From an uncultured Neisseriaceae bacterium (GTDB taxonomy: Bacteria; Pseudomonadota; Gammaproteobacteria; Burkholderiales; UBA11063): 5,421 nt of DNA. Both the position numbers and the translations under genes were made by a program. The stretch is taken from contig CALFYC010000144.1 in NCBI GenBank assembly GCA_937952895.1, forward strand, positions 1 to 5,421. The letters are read 5' to 3'. The notes beneath the pieces were generated by a model that was given only the letters and a program-made list of their open reading frames with translations, was not told the DNA's origin and did no database searches. Each line of letters starts with the position of its first letter. The stretch's first letter is position 1. Positions 1 to 5,421 of the stretch are shown piece by piece.

Positions 1-1
1 T

Positions 2-187
2 TTAGATAGTTATTTCACAGAAATTAATTATCAAGTTACGCTAGATAATGCAGAGATCGCATTAGCTAATGTGAAATTACAAGAATTAGAAGCAATTGTT
101 ACTTTATACCAAGCTTTAGCTGGTGGGTTTAATGTAGATAATAATGAAACACCAAACAAATTTGGTGATTCGCATGATGCATATTAA
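2..187 (+). CDS. Outer membrane efflux factor (TolC/OprM/NodT type), C-terminal end only
   Basis: Only the last 61 codons are present, in the frame starting at base 2 and ending at TAA 185-187; the 5' part lies outside the window. The visible peptide has the closing helix of the RND outer membrane factor family: LDSYFTEINYQVTLDNAEIA followed by a helix with LQELEAIVTLYQALAGG. This corresponds to the family's usual tail, in which a long helix with regularly spaced Leu and Ala ends in a LY-ALGGG-like turn. Such proteins form the trimeric outer-membrane duct of tripartite efflux pumps. After the GG turn there is a polar tail of about 17 residues rich in Asn and Asp. The substrate cannot be inferred from this piece. 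The gene ends 12 bp before adk on the same strand, so the two may be co-transcribed. Confidence 0.72.
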   Translation, partial: LDSYFTEINYQVTLDNAEIALANVKLQELEAIVTLYQALAGGFNVDNNETPNKFGDSHDAY

Positions 188-190
188 GGA
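186..190 (+). promoter_or_regulatory. Ribosome binding site of adk
   Basis: AAGGA lies 9 bases before the ATG at 200 and overlaps the stop codon of the upstream efflux gene. It supports the chosen adk start and suggests possible coupled translation from the preceding gene. Confidence 0.7.
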
Positions 191-199
191 ATTAATTTA

Positions 200-844
200 A
201 TGGCAGGTATAATTTTATTAGGTGCGCCAGGTGCTGGCAAAGGAACTCAAGCAAAGTTTATTACGGAACGCTTTCAAATCCCACAAATCTCAACTGGGGA
301 TATGCTAAGAAATGCAATTAAAGATGGAACTGAACTAGGAAAGCAAGCTAAATTTGCTATGGATCAAGGTCAATTAGTTTCTGACGATGTAGTAATTGGT
401 TTAGTTAAAGAACGCATTAAAGCTGATGATTGTAAAAATGGCTATTTATTTGATGGTTTCCCAAGAACTCTTGCTCAAGCTGATAGTTTAAAGCATGCTG
501 GAGTTAAAATTGACTATGTCATCGAAATTAATGTTCCGGATGAAGAAATTATTAGTAGATTATCTGGTCGTAGAGTGCATCTTGCATCTGGTAGAACTTA
601 TCATATAGTTAATAACCCACCTAAAGTTCAAGGTATTGACGATGAAACTGGTGAGCCAGTGATTCAACGTGAAGATGATAATGAAGAAACAGTAAAGCGT
701 AGAATTGATGTGTACAATAAACAGACATGTCCACTAATCCACTATTATTCAAATGATAAATACATTAAATATATCAAAATTGATGGTACTTTAAATGTTT
801 CAGATGTCAAAAATCTAATTTTTCAAAATTTAACAAATTATTAA
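200..844 (+). CDS. adk: Adenylate kinase, long (LID-containing) form
   Basis: This 214-residue protein has the length of the E. coli enzyme and should catalyse reversible phosphoryl transfer between ATP and AMP to give two ADP in the cytoplasm, an essential step in adenine nucleotide balance. The P-loop GAPGAGKGT is at residues 8-16 with Lys14. The AMP-binding STGDMLR is at 31-37 and the DGFPR signature at 85-89. The LID starts at GRR (123-125) and runs to about residue 160. The LID lacks the four zinc-binding Cys found in Gram-positive enzymes. It instead carries His127, Ser130, Asp147 and Thr150, matching the hydrogen-bonding quartet of E. coli Adk. RRIDVY near residue 170 supplies the expected C-terminal arginines. 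The start is fixed by the family N-terminus and an AAGGA site. Nothing is missing; the sequence looks closest to betaproteobacterial adenylate kinases from memory. Confidence 0.98.
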   Translation: MAGIILLGAPGAGKGTQAKFITERFQIPQISTGDMLRNAIKDGTELGKQAKFAMDQGQLVSDDVVIGLVKERIKADDCKNGYLFDGFPRTLAQADSLKHAGVKIDYVIEINVPDEEIISRLSGRRVHLASGRTYHIVNNPPKVQGIDDETGEPVIQREDDNEETVKRRIDVYNKQTCPLIHYYSNDKYIKYIKIDGTLNVSDVKNLIFQNLTNY

Positions 845-866
845 TTTCACTAAGACTTTATATAAT
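838..866 (+). promoter_or_regulatory. Possible sigma70 promoter at the end of adk
   Basis: A perfect TATAAT (861-866) sits 17 bases after TTATTA (838-843), a poor -35 hexamer with three of six consensus bases. It overlaps the adk stop codon and points toward the hydrolase gene. Transcription would start near 873, inside the palindrome at 863-902. In DNA this AT-rich, a chance TATAAT is common, so this is a weak call resting mainly on its position in the only sizeable intergenic region. Confidence 0.3.
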
Positions 867-902
867 ACCAATTAATTACTAAATTTAGATTAATTGGTAT
901 TA
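863..902. repeat. AT-rich inverted repeat between adk and the hydrolase gene
   Basis: Fourteen-base arms (863-876 and 889-902) pair perfectly around a 12-base loop; the core arms are AATACCAATTAA and TTAATTGGTATT. Only two of the fourteen pairs are G-C, and the following bases are only moderately T-rich, so it is not a classic intrinsic terminator, although it lies 18 bp after the adk stop and might act as one. Its symmetry and its overlap with a TATAAT box also fit an operator or a dispersed short repeat. The inverted repeat itself is certain; its role is not. Confidence 0.75.
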
Positions 903-921
903 GTTTAGTTATTATTAAACT
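902..921. repeat. Second small hairpin adjoining the palindrome
   Basis: AGTTTA (902-907) is complementary to TAAACT (916-921). The stem can continue inward through a G-T wobble and one A-T pair to leave a 4-base loop (910-913). It shares base 902 with the larger palindrome, so the two hairpins are directly abutted. It has few G-C pairs and no T-run right after it. It could be part of a tandem transcription end for adk or simply chance in AT-rich DNA. Confidence 0.4.
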
Positions 922-954
922 GATTTCTACTATTTTAATTTTAGTTACTACGGA

Positions 955-960
955 TAAAAT
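955..960 (+). promoter_or_regulatory. Possible -10 box of the hydrolase gene
   Basis: TAAAAT lies 30 bp before the ATG at 991 and would give a short leader of about 25 bases. No convincing -35 is found 16 to 18 bases upstream; the region there is simply T-rich. The call is weak and rests on position and one near-consensus hexamer. Confidence 0.22.
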
Positions 961-976
961 ATAGTTGAGTTATCCA

Positions 977-982
977 TAAGGA
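977..982 (+). promoter_or_regulatory. Ribosome binding site of the hydrolase gene
   Basis: TAAGGA is placed 8 bases before the ATG at 991, an optimal spacing, and supports this start for the hydrolase. Confidence 0.7.
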
Positions 983-990
983 TTTTTTAA

Positions 991-1860
991 ATGCACATTA
1001 GTTTAAATGGCTGTAAAATATTTTTTGAAGTATATGGCTCTAAATTTGTTAAATATGATAATAAACTTCAAGAAAAACCAACCTTTATTTTTTTGCACGG
1101 TGGATCATTTTTAGATCATAGTCCTTATGTAAATTTTTGGTCACGCTTTTCTGATGTGGCACAAGTAATTTTTATTGATCATAGAGGATGTGGTCGTAGT
1201 GATCTTAGTGAAGAAAAATATTGGAATCTAAAACAATGGGGGCAAGATGTTTATCACTTTTGTCAGGCTTTAAATATCAGTAATCCAATTGTGGGTGGAA
1301 TCTCGTTTGGAGGTTATATTGCTTTATCTTATTTGACTCAATTTGCAAATCATCCACGTGGGCTAGTATTAACTGATACAGAAGCTCATGTTTCAAAAGA
1401 GCGATTTTTGAATATTGTATATCAACGCTGTTTAGAAAAAGGTCTTGATCCAAAACCACTAGTTGATGTATCAGAAAAAATGTTTACCAGAGAGTTTTCT
1501 TTTGATTTATTTCCTGAATATATGAAAGTGATTAGGATGTTTGGTAAAGAAGTTGAACCGATTGATGATTTTAATCATGTAACTTGTTTAAGTTTAAAAC
1601 CATCACATGTTTTTGGGGAAAATGAAATTTTTACATTTGATTTTCGTGAGCAATTGAAAAGTATAAATGTACCAATGCTCTATATGGCAACTGATGATGC
1701 ACCATTACATTGTTTGAAAAATGCAGAAGATTTAGTATCTGTTTATCCAAAAGACAAAATGCAGTTTGAATTATTTGAAAATGCAAGCTCACCAACTTAT
1801 GATCATGAACCAGAGCGTGCTGAAAAATTAATTCGTGATTTTATTTTAGCATTAGATTAA
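991..1860 (+). CDS. Alpha/beta hydrolase fold protein (proline iminopeptidase-like)
   Basis: This 289-residue cytoplasmic protein (no signal peptide or membrane segment) has the main marks of an alpha/beta hydrolase. An oxyanion-side HGG is at residues 36-38 and a DHRGCGRS strand-turn at 63-70. The nucleophile elbow GISFGG has Ser105. A likely acid is Asp236 in YMATDDAPL. A lid-like insertion covers roughly residues 135-215. The closing segment FENASSPTYDHEPERA (262-277) aligns by pattern with the family's FENAGHG---EPE block. However, the position of the catalytic His holds Ser267, and the nearest His is His272, five residues later. The enzyme may therefore be inactive or use a shifted His. 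The substrate is unknown; related proteins include aminopeptidases, esterases and C-C hydrolases. It stands alone on this strand, 146 bp after adk and converging on the tol cluster. A specific enzyme name is not supported. Confidence 0.85.
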   Translation: MHISLNGCKIFFEVYGSKFVKYDNKLQEKPTFIFLHGGSFLDHSPYVNFWSRFSDVAQVIFIDHRGCGRSDLSEEKYWNLKQWGQDVYHFCQALNISNPIVGGISFGGYIALSYLTQFANHPRGLVLTDTEAHVSKERFLNIVYQRCLEKGLDPKPLVDVSEKMFTREFSFDLFPEYMKVIRMFGKEVEPIDDFNHVTCLSLKPSHVFGENEIFTFDFREQLKSINVPMLYMATDDAPLHCLKNAEDLVSVYPKDKMQFELFENASSPTYDHEPERAEKLIRDFILALD

Positions 1861-1876
1861 ATATTGAAAGGCCCCA

Positions 1877-2539
1877 TTATTCTTCATGATTTTTTGTGTC
1901 TGGTTTAGGATCTTTGAGGATACGGCGAGCTCTACCTAACATATCACGATAGTGTTCATCCAATACAGAAATTTTAATTCTTTCCCCAGATTGAGGGGCT
2001 TGTATAAAGCGGTTTTGTCCTACATACATTCCAATATGAGTATTAATTCCTCTATCCGTATCAAATAAGAGTAAATCTCCAGGCTGTAGAGCATTTAATG
2101 GGACTGGTCTACCTACATGCGCCATCTCTGCGGCTGTGCGTGGTAAGTTTACACCGAGAGCATTTCTAAATACATAACGAATGAATCCGCTACAATCAAA
2201 ACCAGTTCTAGGTGATGTTCCTCCCCAGCGATATGGAATACCAGTTAGAGCAACTGCTTGAATCATTAGGTTCTCTAAAGTGTCATCTGCTTTAAAACGA
2301 TTATGATTGATTGGTTTCTTGTTGATGTGAGAAATTTTTAATGCATCATTAGATGTAGAATAATAATTATTCACCGTTTGGCTTAAATTATAATCTTCAA
2401 ATTTAGGATTAAATGGTACAACAATATTTTGTAGATTTGAATTTTGCTTAAATTCAATTTTAGTAATTATACTGATACAAACTACTAAGAATAGAATTAA
2501 GCTGCTACTAAATAATATTGGATAATATTTTATTTTCAT
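1877..2539 (-). CDS. Membrane-anchored NlpC/P60 family peptidoglycan hydrolase
   Basis: This 220-residue protein probably cleaves peptide stems of peptidoglycan in the periplasm. A basic start (MKIK) is followed by a hydrophobic segment at about residues 7-26, likely an uncleaved anchor. Cys21 in LVVC is not a good lipobox because Val precedes it. A low-complexity linker follows to about residue 85, then the NlpC/P60 domain at about 88-208. Its marks are YRWGG (103-107), FDCSGF with the nucleophile Cys116, LPRTAAEMA (132-140), PGDLLLF (153-159) and THIGMYVG with His168. The third catalytic position, usually His in FIHAP, is Gln180 in FIQAP. The gene is last in the cluster, 21 bp after tolB, in the place usually held by pal. 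No Shine-Dalgarno site is visible before the ATG, but the anchor sequence supports this start. It converges on the hydrolase gene with 16 bp between stops and no clear terminator. Confidence 0.9.
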   Translation of the reverse strand: MKIKYYPILFSSSLILFLVVCISIITKIEFKQNSNLQNIVVPFNPKFEDYNLSQTVNNYYSTSNDALKISHINKKPINHNRFKADDTLENLMIQAVALTGIPYRWGGTSPRTGFDCSGFIRYVFRNALGVNLPRTAAEMAHVGRPVPLNALQPGDLLLFDTDRGINTHIGMYVGQNRFIQAPQSGERIKISVLDEHYRDMLGRARRILKDPKPDTKNHEE

Positions 2540-2560
2540 AATCTAGCAAAAGAAATACTA

Positions 2561-3784
2561 TTAAAAGTTATTAGCCCAACGTTGATCAATGATCGTTTCT
2601 GCTTGAATGTTTTTTAATTGGGTTTGAGTTGTTCCTGTTGAGTTAGTTATATAAATTGAGTTATTACTAGAAAATAATACTAATTTATCATTAGGAGCAA
2701 AGCTTGGTGCAAGATCTTGTGTCGTAGTTACGCTTATTGGGTATGCAGATTTAGTTGTCAAATCTAATAGGTAAGTTCTTAATGTGCCAATATTACGATT
2801 GATAAATACTAATTTGCTATTATCATGTGACCATCTGGCAGTTGTATTATATTTACCTAAATTATTCGTAACCCGCGTAATTGAATTAGGGCTTGAGAGA
2901 TTAGTTAAAAATATCTGTGGCCCACCATCATGATCTGATGTAAATAAAATTTGGCCATTATCCGATATTGCGGCTTCTGTATCGATGTTTCCATATTTAA
3001 TCAAATTCGAGGCACCCATATTATTAGCTGAATTATTTACTAAATAAATATGTGAGCCGTGATCCTTAGTCAAAGTTACAGCTAGGCGACTTGCATCTGG
3101 AATAAATGCAGGTGACGAATTAGAACCTTTAAAATTCGCAATTAAATAACGTTTGGTATCATATAAATCTTGTACATAAACAACAGGCTTACCAGTTTCA
3201 AATGATACATAAGCAATTTGACGACCAGATTTGTCCCAGGCGATTGATGATAATGGATAATGACTTGATACAATTACTTGTTGATTAAATCCATCATAAT
3301 CAGATACAACTAGATTATATTTATCATTAGAGTTTGTAATATAAGCAATTTTAGTGTTAAATATTCCTGGTGTGTTGGTTATTTTCTGATAAATTGCATT
3401 ACTCATTGTATGAGCAAGTTTCCTTAAATCTGCATCATTTAAGTTTTGGTTTAATAATAGTCCTTTTGATTCAGAGGTACTATTTAAATTGTAGTCTACT
3501 TTATATGCGTTGTTACTTGTATCTAATGTTCCTGTAACAATAAATTTAGTATCTTTACTTACAGAGCTTTTATTTGGGTATTTAGTTACGCTAAATTGTC
3601 CAGTAACGTTTAGATCATTAGTTATAATATCACTTATATTCTTATCTTCAGTCTCGCCTGTTAATTGGATTATCGCAATTTTAGGATTACTTGCATTATT
3701 CCCGCCTATAATTTCAATATTTTGATCAGCAAAGGCAATATTATTTAAACATATGAAACTCAAAACGATCAATAAATTACGCAT
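2561..3784 (-). CDS. tolB: Tol-Pal system periplasmic protein TolB
   Basis: This 407-residue protein is slightly shorter than E. coli TolB (430). A signal peptide ends at AFA (17-19), giving a mature start at Asp20; the DQNIEIIGG segment corresponds to the TolA-binding N-terminus. An alpha/beta domain spans about residues 30-135. A beta-propeller covers about 140-405, beginning at GIFNTKIAYIT. Its most diagnostic stretch is YVSFETGKPVVYVQDL (192-207), followed by ANFKGSNSSPAF. The TSDHDGGPQIF repeat (282-292) and SFAPND (361-366) are further blade motifs. Several blades have degraded SPDG loops (SDNG, SHDN, APND), which is tolerated in the family. TolB alternates between Pal/peptidoglycan and TolA and supports outer-membrane stability and constriction. 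It follows tolA by 14 bp with its own AAGAGG site; pal is not next. Confidence 0.96.
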   Translation of the reverse strand: MRNLLIVLSFICLNNIAFADQNIEIIGGNNASNPKIAIIQLTGETEDKNISDIITNDLNVTGQFSVTKYPNKSSVSKDTKFIVTGTLDTSNNAYKVDYNLNSTSESKGLLLNQNLNDADLRKLAHTMSNAIYQKITNTPGIFNTKIAYITNSNDKYNLVVSDYDGFNQQVIVSSHYPLSSIAWDKSGRQIAYVSFETGKPVVYVQDLYDTKRYLIANFKGSNSSPAFIPDASRLAVTLTKDHGSHIYLVNNSANNMGASNLIKYGNIDTEAAISDNGQILFTSDHDGGPQIFLTNLSSPNSITRVTNNLGKYNTTARWSHDNSKLVFINRNIGTLRTYLLDLTTKSAYPISVTTTQDLAPSFAPNDKLVLFSSNNSIYITNSTGTTQTQLKNIQAETIIDQRWANNF

Positions 3785-3789
3785 AAATA

Positions 3790-3795
3790 CCTCTT
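3790..3795 (-). promoter_or_regulatory. Ribosome binding site of tolB
   Basis: On the minus strand AAGAGG ends 5 bases before the tolB ATG, inside the 14-bp gap after the tolA stop codon. It is one of the best Shine-Dalgarno matches in the cluster and supports the chosen start. Confidence 0.7.
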
Positions 3796-3798
3796 AAA

Positions 3799-4533
3799 TT
3801 ATTCAGGACGAAATGTCAAAACTAAAGTTCGATAGTCAGACCAATTTGCATTATCCGGGAGTGGTGGAAAAACACTAACATTTTTAATTGCTTGTTGCAC
3901 ATTTGCATCATAATCGCTATTTCCACTAGATCTAACTAAAGATACACTATATACCTTCATATTCGGTAATAGTGTCACTTTTACAACTGCTGTTGCTGTT
4001 GATGGCGTATTATTTGGAATTATAACATATGGGCGGACTTGATCAATTACTTTATCAGCATAGTTACTTACTAAATTATTAGTATTCGCAACTCCTCTAG
4101 CGCTTCCACCTTTAGCTTTATTTTTGGTATGTCCACCAGTATTATCATTGGAAATATCATTTAATAAATCGTTAATTCCATTTTTAGCAACTTTTTTATT
4201 TTCTTTCTTATTTACAGGCTTTGTTGAATTTTTGGTCGGCACTGGCTTTGTATGTTGAACTGGTAACTCTTTTGCTTCAGTTGGTTTTTTTTCTTCATTT
4301 TTTAAGTTTACTTCAGCTGGATTACTGAGAGTTCGAACTTCAGATATGGATTTTTCAACTTTAAGAGCTGGTATTGGTGGTGTTACTTCAGTTTCACTAA
4401 TTAAGCTCACTTCAATGCCATCCGAACGTGATGGAATTAAGATGTGTGCACTATGTAGAGTAAATGCGATCCACAATAAAATAGCATGTGCAATAATCGA
4501 AATTATGGTGCTATTATTATACCGTTTATCCAT
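3799..4533 (-). CDS. tolA: Tol-Pal system protein TolA, compact form
   Basis: TolA links the inner-membrane TolQR motor to TolB and Pal across the periplasm. This 244-residue version is far shorter than E. coli TolA (421). A single membrane segment at about residues 10-32 contains the family's SxxxH motif, Ser12 and His16 in SIIAH, which contacts TolQ/TolR. Residues 35-150 form a linker rich in Lys, Pro, Asn and Thr, with a short Gly/Asn stretch near 130-150. It is not the long Ala/Lys/Glu helix seen in enterics. The C-terminal domain (about 157-244) matches TonB/TolA C-domains: YADKVIDQVRP, VVKVTLLPN, VRSSGNSDYDANVQQAI and a final FRPE. The ATG overlaps the end of tolR by 8 bp and has no strong ribosome site, so translation is probably coupled. 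TonB is the main alternative, but position between tolR and tolB argues for TolA. Confidence 0.93.
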   Translation of the reverse strand: MDKRYNNSTIISIIAHAILLWIAFTLHSAHILIPSRSDGIEVSLISETEVTPPIPALKVEKSISEVRTLSNPAEVNLKNEEKKPTEAKELPVQHTKPVPTKNSTKPVNKKENKKVAKNGINDLLNDISNDNTGGHTKNKAKGGSARGVANTNNLVSNYADKVIDQVRPYVIIPNNTPSTATAVVKVTLLPNMKVYSVSLVRSSGNSDYDANVQQAIKNVSVFPPLPDNANWSDYRTLVLTFRPE

Positions 4534-4942
4534 TACGAGTTTTTACCACTAAAGCTACTTTTTTTATTCCTGATGCATATAAACGATCAACTACGTTAAT
4601 CACATTGTCATATTTAATGTCCTTATCCGCAGATACAACAACTGGAGTATCTCCACTTGCCATATTTTTAGTTTGATTAATTAAGTCATCCAAATCACGT
4701 AAAGGATAGGTTTTATTATTTTGACTAAGTGAATAACTGCCATTTTTATCAATATTTATTTCAAGTGGTGCTTGGGTTACTTGTGATGATTTACCGACAC
4801 TGGGTAAATTAATTACACCAGGAACAAACATTGGTGCAGTTACCATAAATATGATAAGTAATACTAACATTACATCAATATATGGAACTACGTTCATACT
4901 ATTGATTAAACCATTATTATTACGTTTGCGCCGACTCTTCAT
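4526..4942 (-). CDS. tolR: Tol-Pal system proton-channel subunit TolR (ExbD family)
   Basis: This 138-residue protein matches TolR in length (E. coli 142). It works with TolQ as the inner-membrane motor that uses proton motive force to drive TolA. A basic cytoplasmic N-terminus (KSRRKR) leads to the family signature INSMNVVPYIDVMLVLLIIF, with the essential channel Asp23 in the single transmembrane helix (about 18-40). The segment VTAPMFVPGVINLPSVGKS follows. The periplasmic domain (about 55-138) ends in VNVVDRLYASGIKKVALV, the usual TolR/ExbD fold pattern. ExbD would be the alternative, but tolA and tolB follow directly. tolQ, normally the preceding gene, is not present; a methyltransferase gene sits 13 bp upstream. 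The stop codon lies inside the start of tolA (ATGGATAA), the usual sign of translational coupling. Confidence 0.95.
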   Translation of the reverse strand: MKSRRKRNNNGLINSMNVVPYIDVMLVLLIIFMVTAPMFVPGVINLPSVGKSSQVTQAPLEINIDKNGSYSLSQNNKTYPLRDLDDLINQTKNMASGDTPVVVSADKDIKYDNVINVVDRLYASGIKKVALVVKTRNG

Positions 4943-4948
4943 TTCTTG

Positions 4949-4953
4949 TCCTT
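4949..4953 (-). promoter_or_regulatory. Ribosome binding site of tolR
   Basis: On the minus strand AAGGA ends 6 bases before the tolR ATG, in the short gap after the methyltransferase stop codon, and supports this start. Confidence 0.7.
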
Positions 4954-4955
4954 AA

Positions 4956-5421
4956 CTAACAAATGGGCTTTTTTTGAACTAAAGTTAATCCGTCCCAAAT
5001 TGGGATTAAACACATTTCAATCCGTTCATCCTGATAAATAAATTCATTAAATTGTTTAATAGATTTTACATATTTAGAAACATCTTGATCTTCTTTTATT
5101 ACTTGCCCTTGCATGAGAGTATTATCAATAATTATTAAACCACCTGGGCGCACTAATTGATATGAATATTCATAATAAGTTTTATATGGAGTTTTGTCTG
5201 CATCAATAAATGCAATATCAAAAGTTTCAGCATGCTTTAAGATAATGTTCTCTAAAGAATTAATTGCATCATCATTAAATACCTCTATGTAATCAAGAAC
5301 TTGTGCTTTCTCCCAAAAGTTAGCTGCAATTTGAAGTGTTTCACGGTTTATATCAAGTGCAAAGATTTTAGAATCTTTTCCCATTGCTAAGGCCATAGTT
5401 AAAGTGCTATAGCCAGTATAT
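4956..5421 (-). CDS. Class I SAM-dependent O-methyltransferase (CCoAOMT-like), 5' end cut off
   Basis: The reading frame stays open to the window edge, and the first internal ATG (5394-5396) is not the real start: the eight codons before it encode YTGYSTLT, which joins MALA to complete the family's motif I (TGYSTL-MALA). The visible 154 residues contain the SAM-ribose acidic strand FALDIN, FIDADK and IIIDN, whose Asp and Asn residues form the metal site of cation-dependent O-methyltransferases, and the closing IPIWDGLTLVQKK. All expected active-site residues in this part are intact. About 65 N-terminal residues are missing compared with a usual length near 220. Relatives methylate catechol-like or hydroxyphenyl substrates; the bacterial substrate is generally unknown and cannot be named here. 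It ends 13 bp before tolR in the same direction, so it is probably co-transcribed with the tol genes, although a role in Tol function is not implied by its sequence. Confidence 0.9.
   Translation of the reverse strand, partial: YTGYSTLTMALAMGKDSKIFALDINRETLQIAANFWEKAQVLDYIEVFNDDAINSLENIILKHAETFDIAFIDADKTPYKTYYEYSYQLVRPGGLIIIDNTLMQGQVIKEDQDVSKYVKSIKQFNEFIYQDERIEMCLIPIWDGLTLVQKKPIC

Noticed and set aside
1277..1459. 60-codon minus-strand open frame inside the hydrolase gene
   Set aside because: It is antisense to a clear hydrolase gene and has no recognisable feature.
1858..1896. Bidirectional terminator at the convergent junction
   Set aside because: There is a T-run at 1891-1896, but only a 3-4 bp TGAA/TTCA pairing precedes it; no stable stem is visible in either direction.
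2476..2484. Lipobox making the NlpC/P60 protein a lipoprotein
   Set aside because: Cys21 follows LVV, but the residue just before the Cys should be small (Gly, Ala or Ser); Val does not fit, so an uncleaved membrane anchor is more likely.
3510..3725. 71-codon plus-strand open frame opposite tolB
   Set aside because: It lies fully inside tolB on the other strand, matches no family I recognise, and its hydrophobic composition follows from the antisense of tolB codons.
4346..4552. 68-codon plus-strand open frame opposite tolA
   Set aside because: It is antisense to the well-supported tolA and tolR genes and has no recognisable domain.
5394..5396. ATG as the start of the methyltransferase
   Set aside because: The frame continues upstream to the window edge and encodes YTGYSTLT, the first half of the SAM-binding motif I, so this Met is internal and the gene is truncated by the window.

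Overview
The window (5,421 bp, AT-rich, roughly one third G+C by eye) is densely coding bacterial chromosome from a Gram-negative organism: it carries a Tol envelope system and the tail of an outer-membrane efflux factor. Several proteins read as betaproteobacterial, possibly a low-GC Neisseriales or Burkholderiales lineage. The adenylate kinase has Neisseria-like stretches (IPQISTGDMLR, GRRVHLASGRTYH). Mature TolB starts with the beta-type NIEIIGG segment followed by PKIAI. The NlpC/P60 protein has the beta-type FDCSGFIRYVF and LPRTAAEMA blocks. The taxonomic reading comes from remembered family patterns, not from a search.

Layout. On the plus strand are the 3' end of an RND-type outer membrane factor (2-187), adk (200-844), a 146-bp intergenic region with a near-perfect AT-rich palindrome, a second hairpin and possible promoters (845-990), and an alpha/beta hydrolase (991-1860). 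A convergent junction of 16 bp follows. The rest is one tightly packed minus-strand cluster, in transcription order: a SAM-dependent O-methyltransferase whose 5' end is cut by the window edge (4956-5421), tolR (4526-4942), tolA (3799-4533), tolB (2561-3784) and a membrane-anchored NlpC/P60 cell-wall peptidase (1877-2539). Gaps are 13 to 21 bp, and tolR and tolA overlap by 8 bp, so this looks like a single operon whose promoter lies outside the window.

How the genes fit together. TolR is half of the proton-driven TolQR motor, TolA carries energy across the periplasm, and TolB is the periplasmic propeller that normally exchanges between TolA and the lipoprotein Pal. Together they maintain the outer membrane and help it constrict at division. 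The arrangement departs from the usual tolQ-tolR-tolA-tolB-pal order: the gene directly before tolR is a methyltransferase, not tolQ, and the gene directly after tolB is a peptidoglycan endopeptidase-like protein, not pal. The plus-strand genes are not obviously related to this system.

No mobile element, CRISPR array, tRNA or rRNA is visible, and I see no clear new system. The points most worth a second look are the rearranged tol operon, an alpha/beta hydrolase lacking the catalytic His at its usual place, a Gln in place of the third catalytic His in the NlpC/P60 protein, and the palindrome overlapping a TATAAT box between adk and the hydrolase gene.
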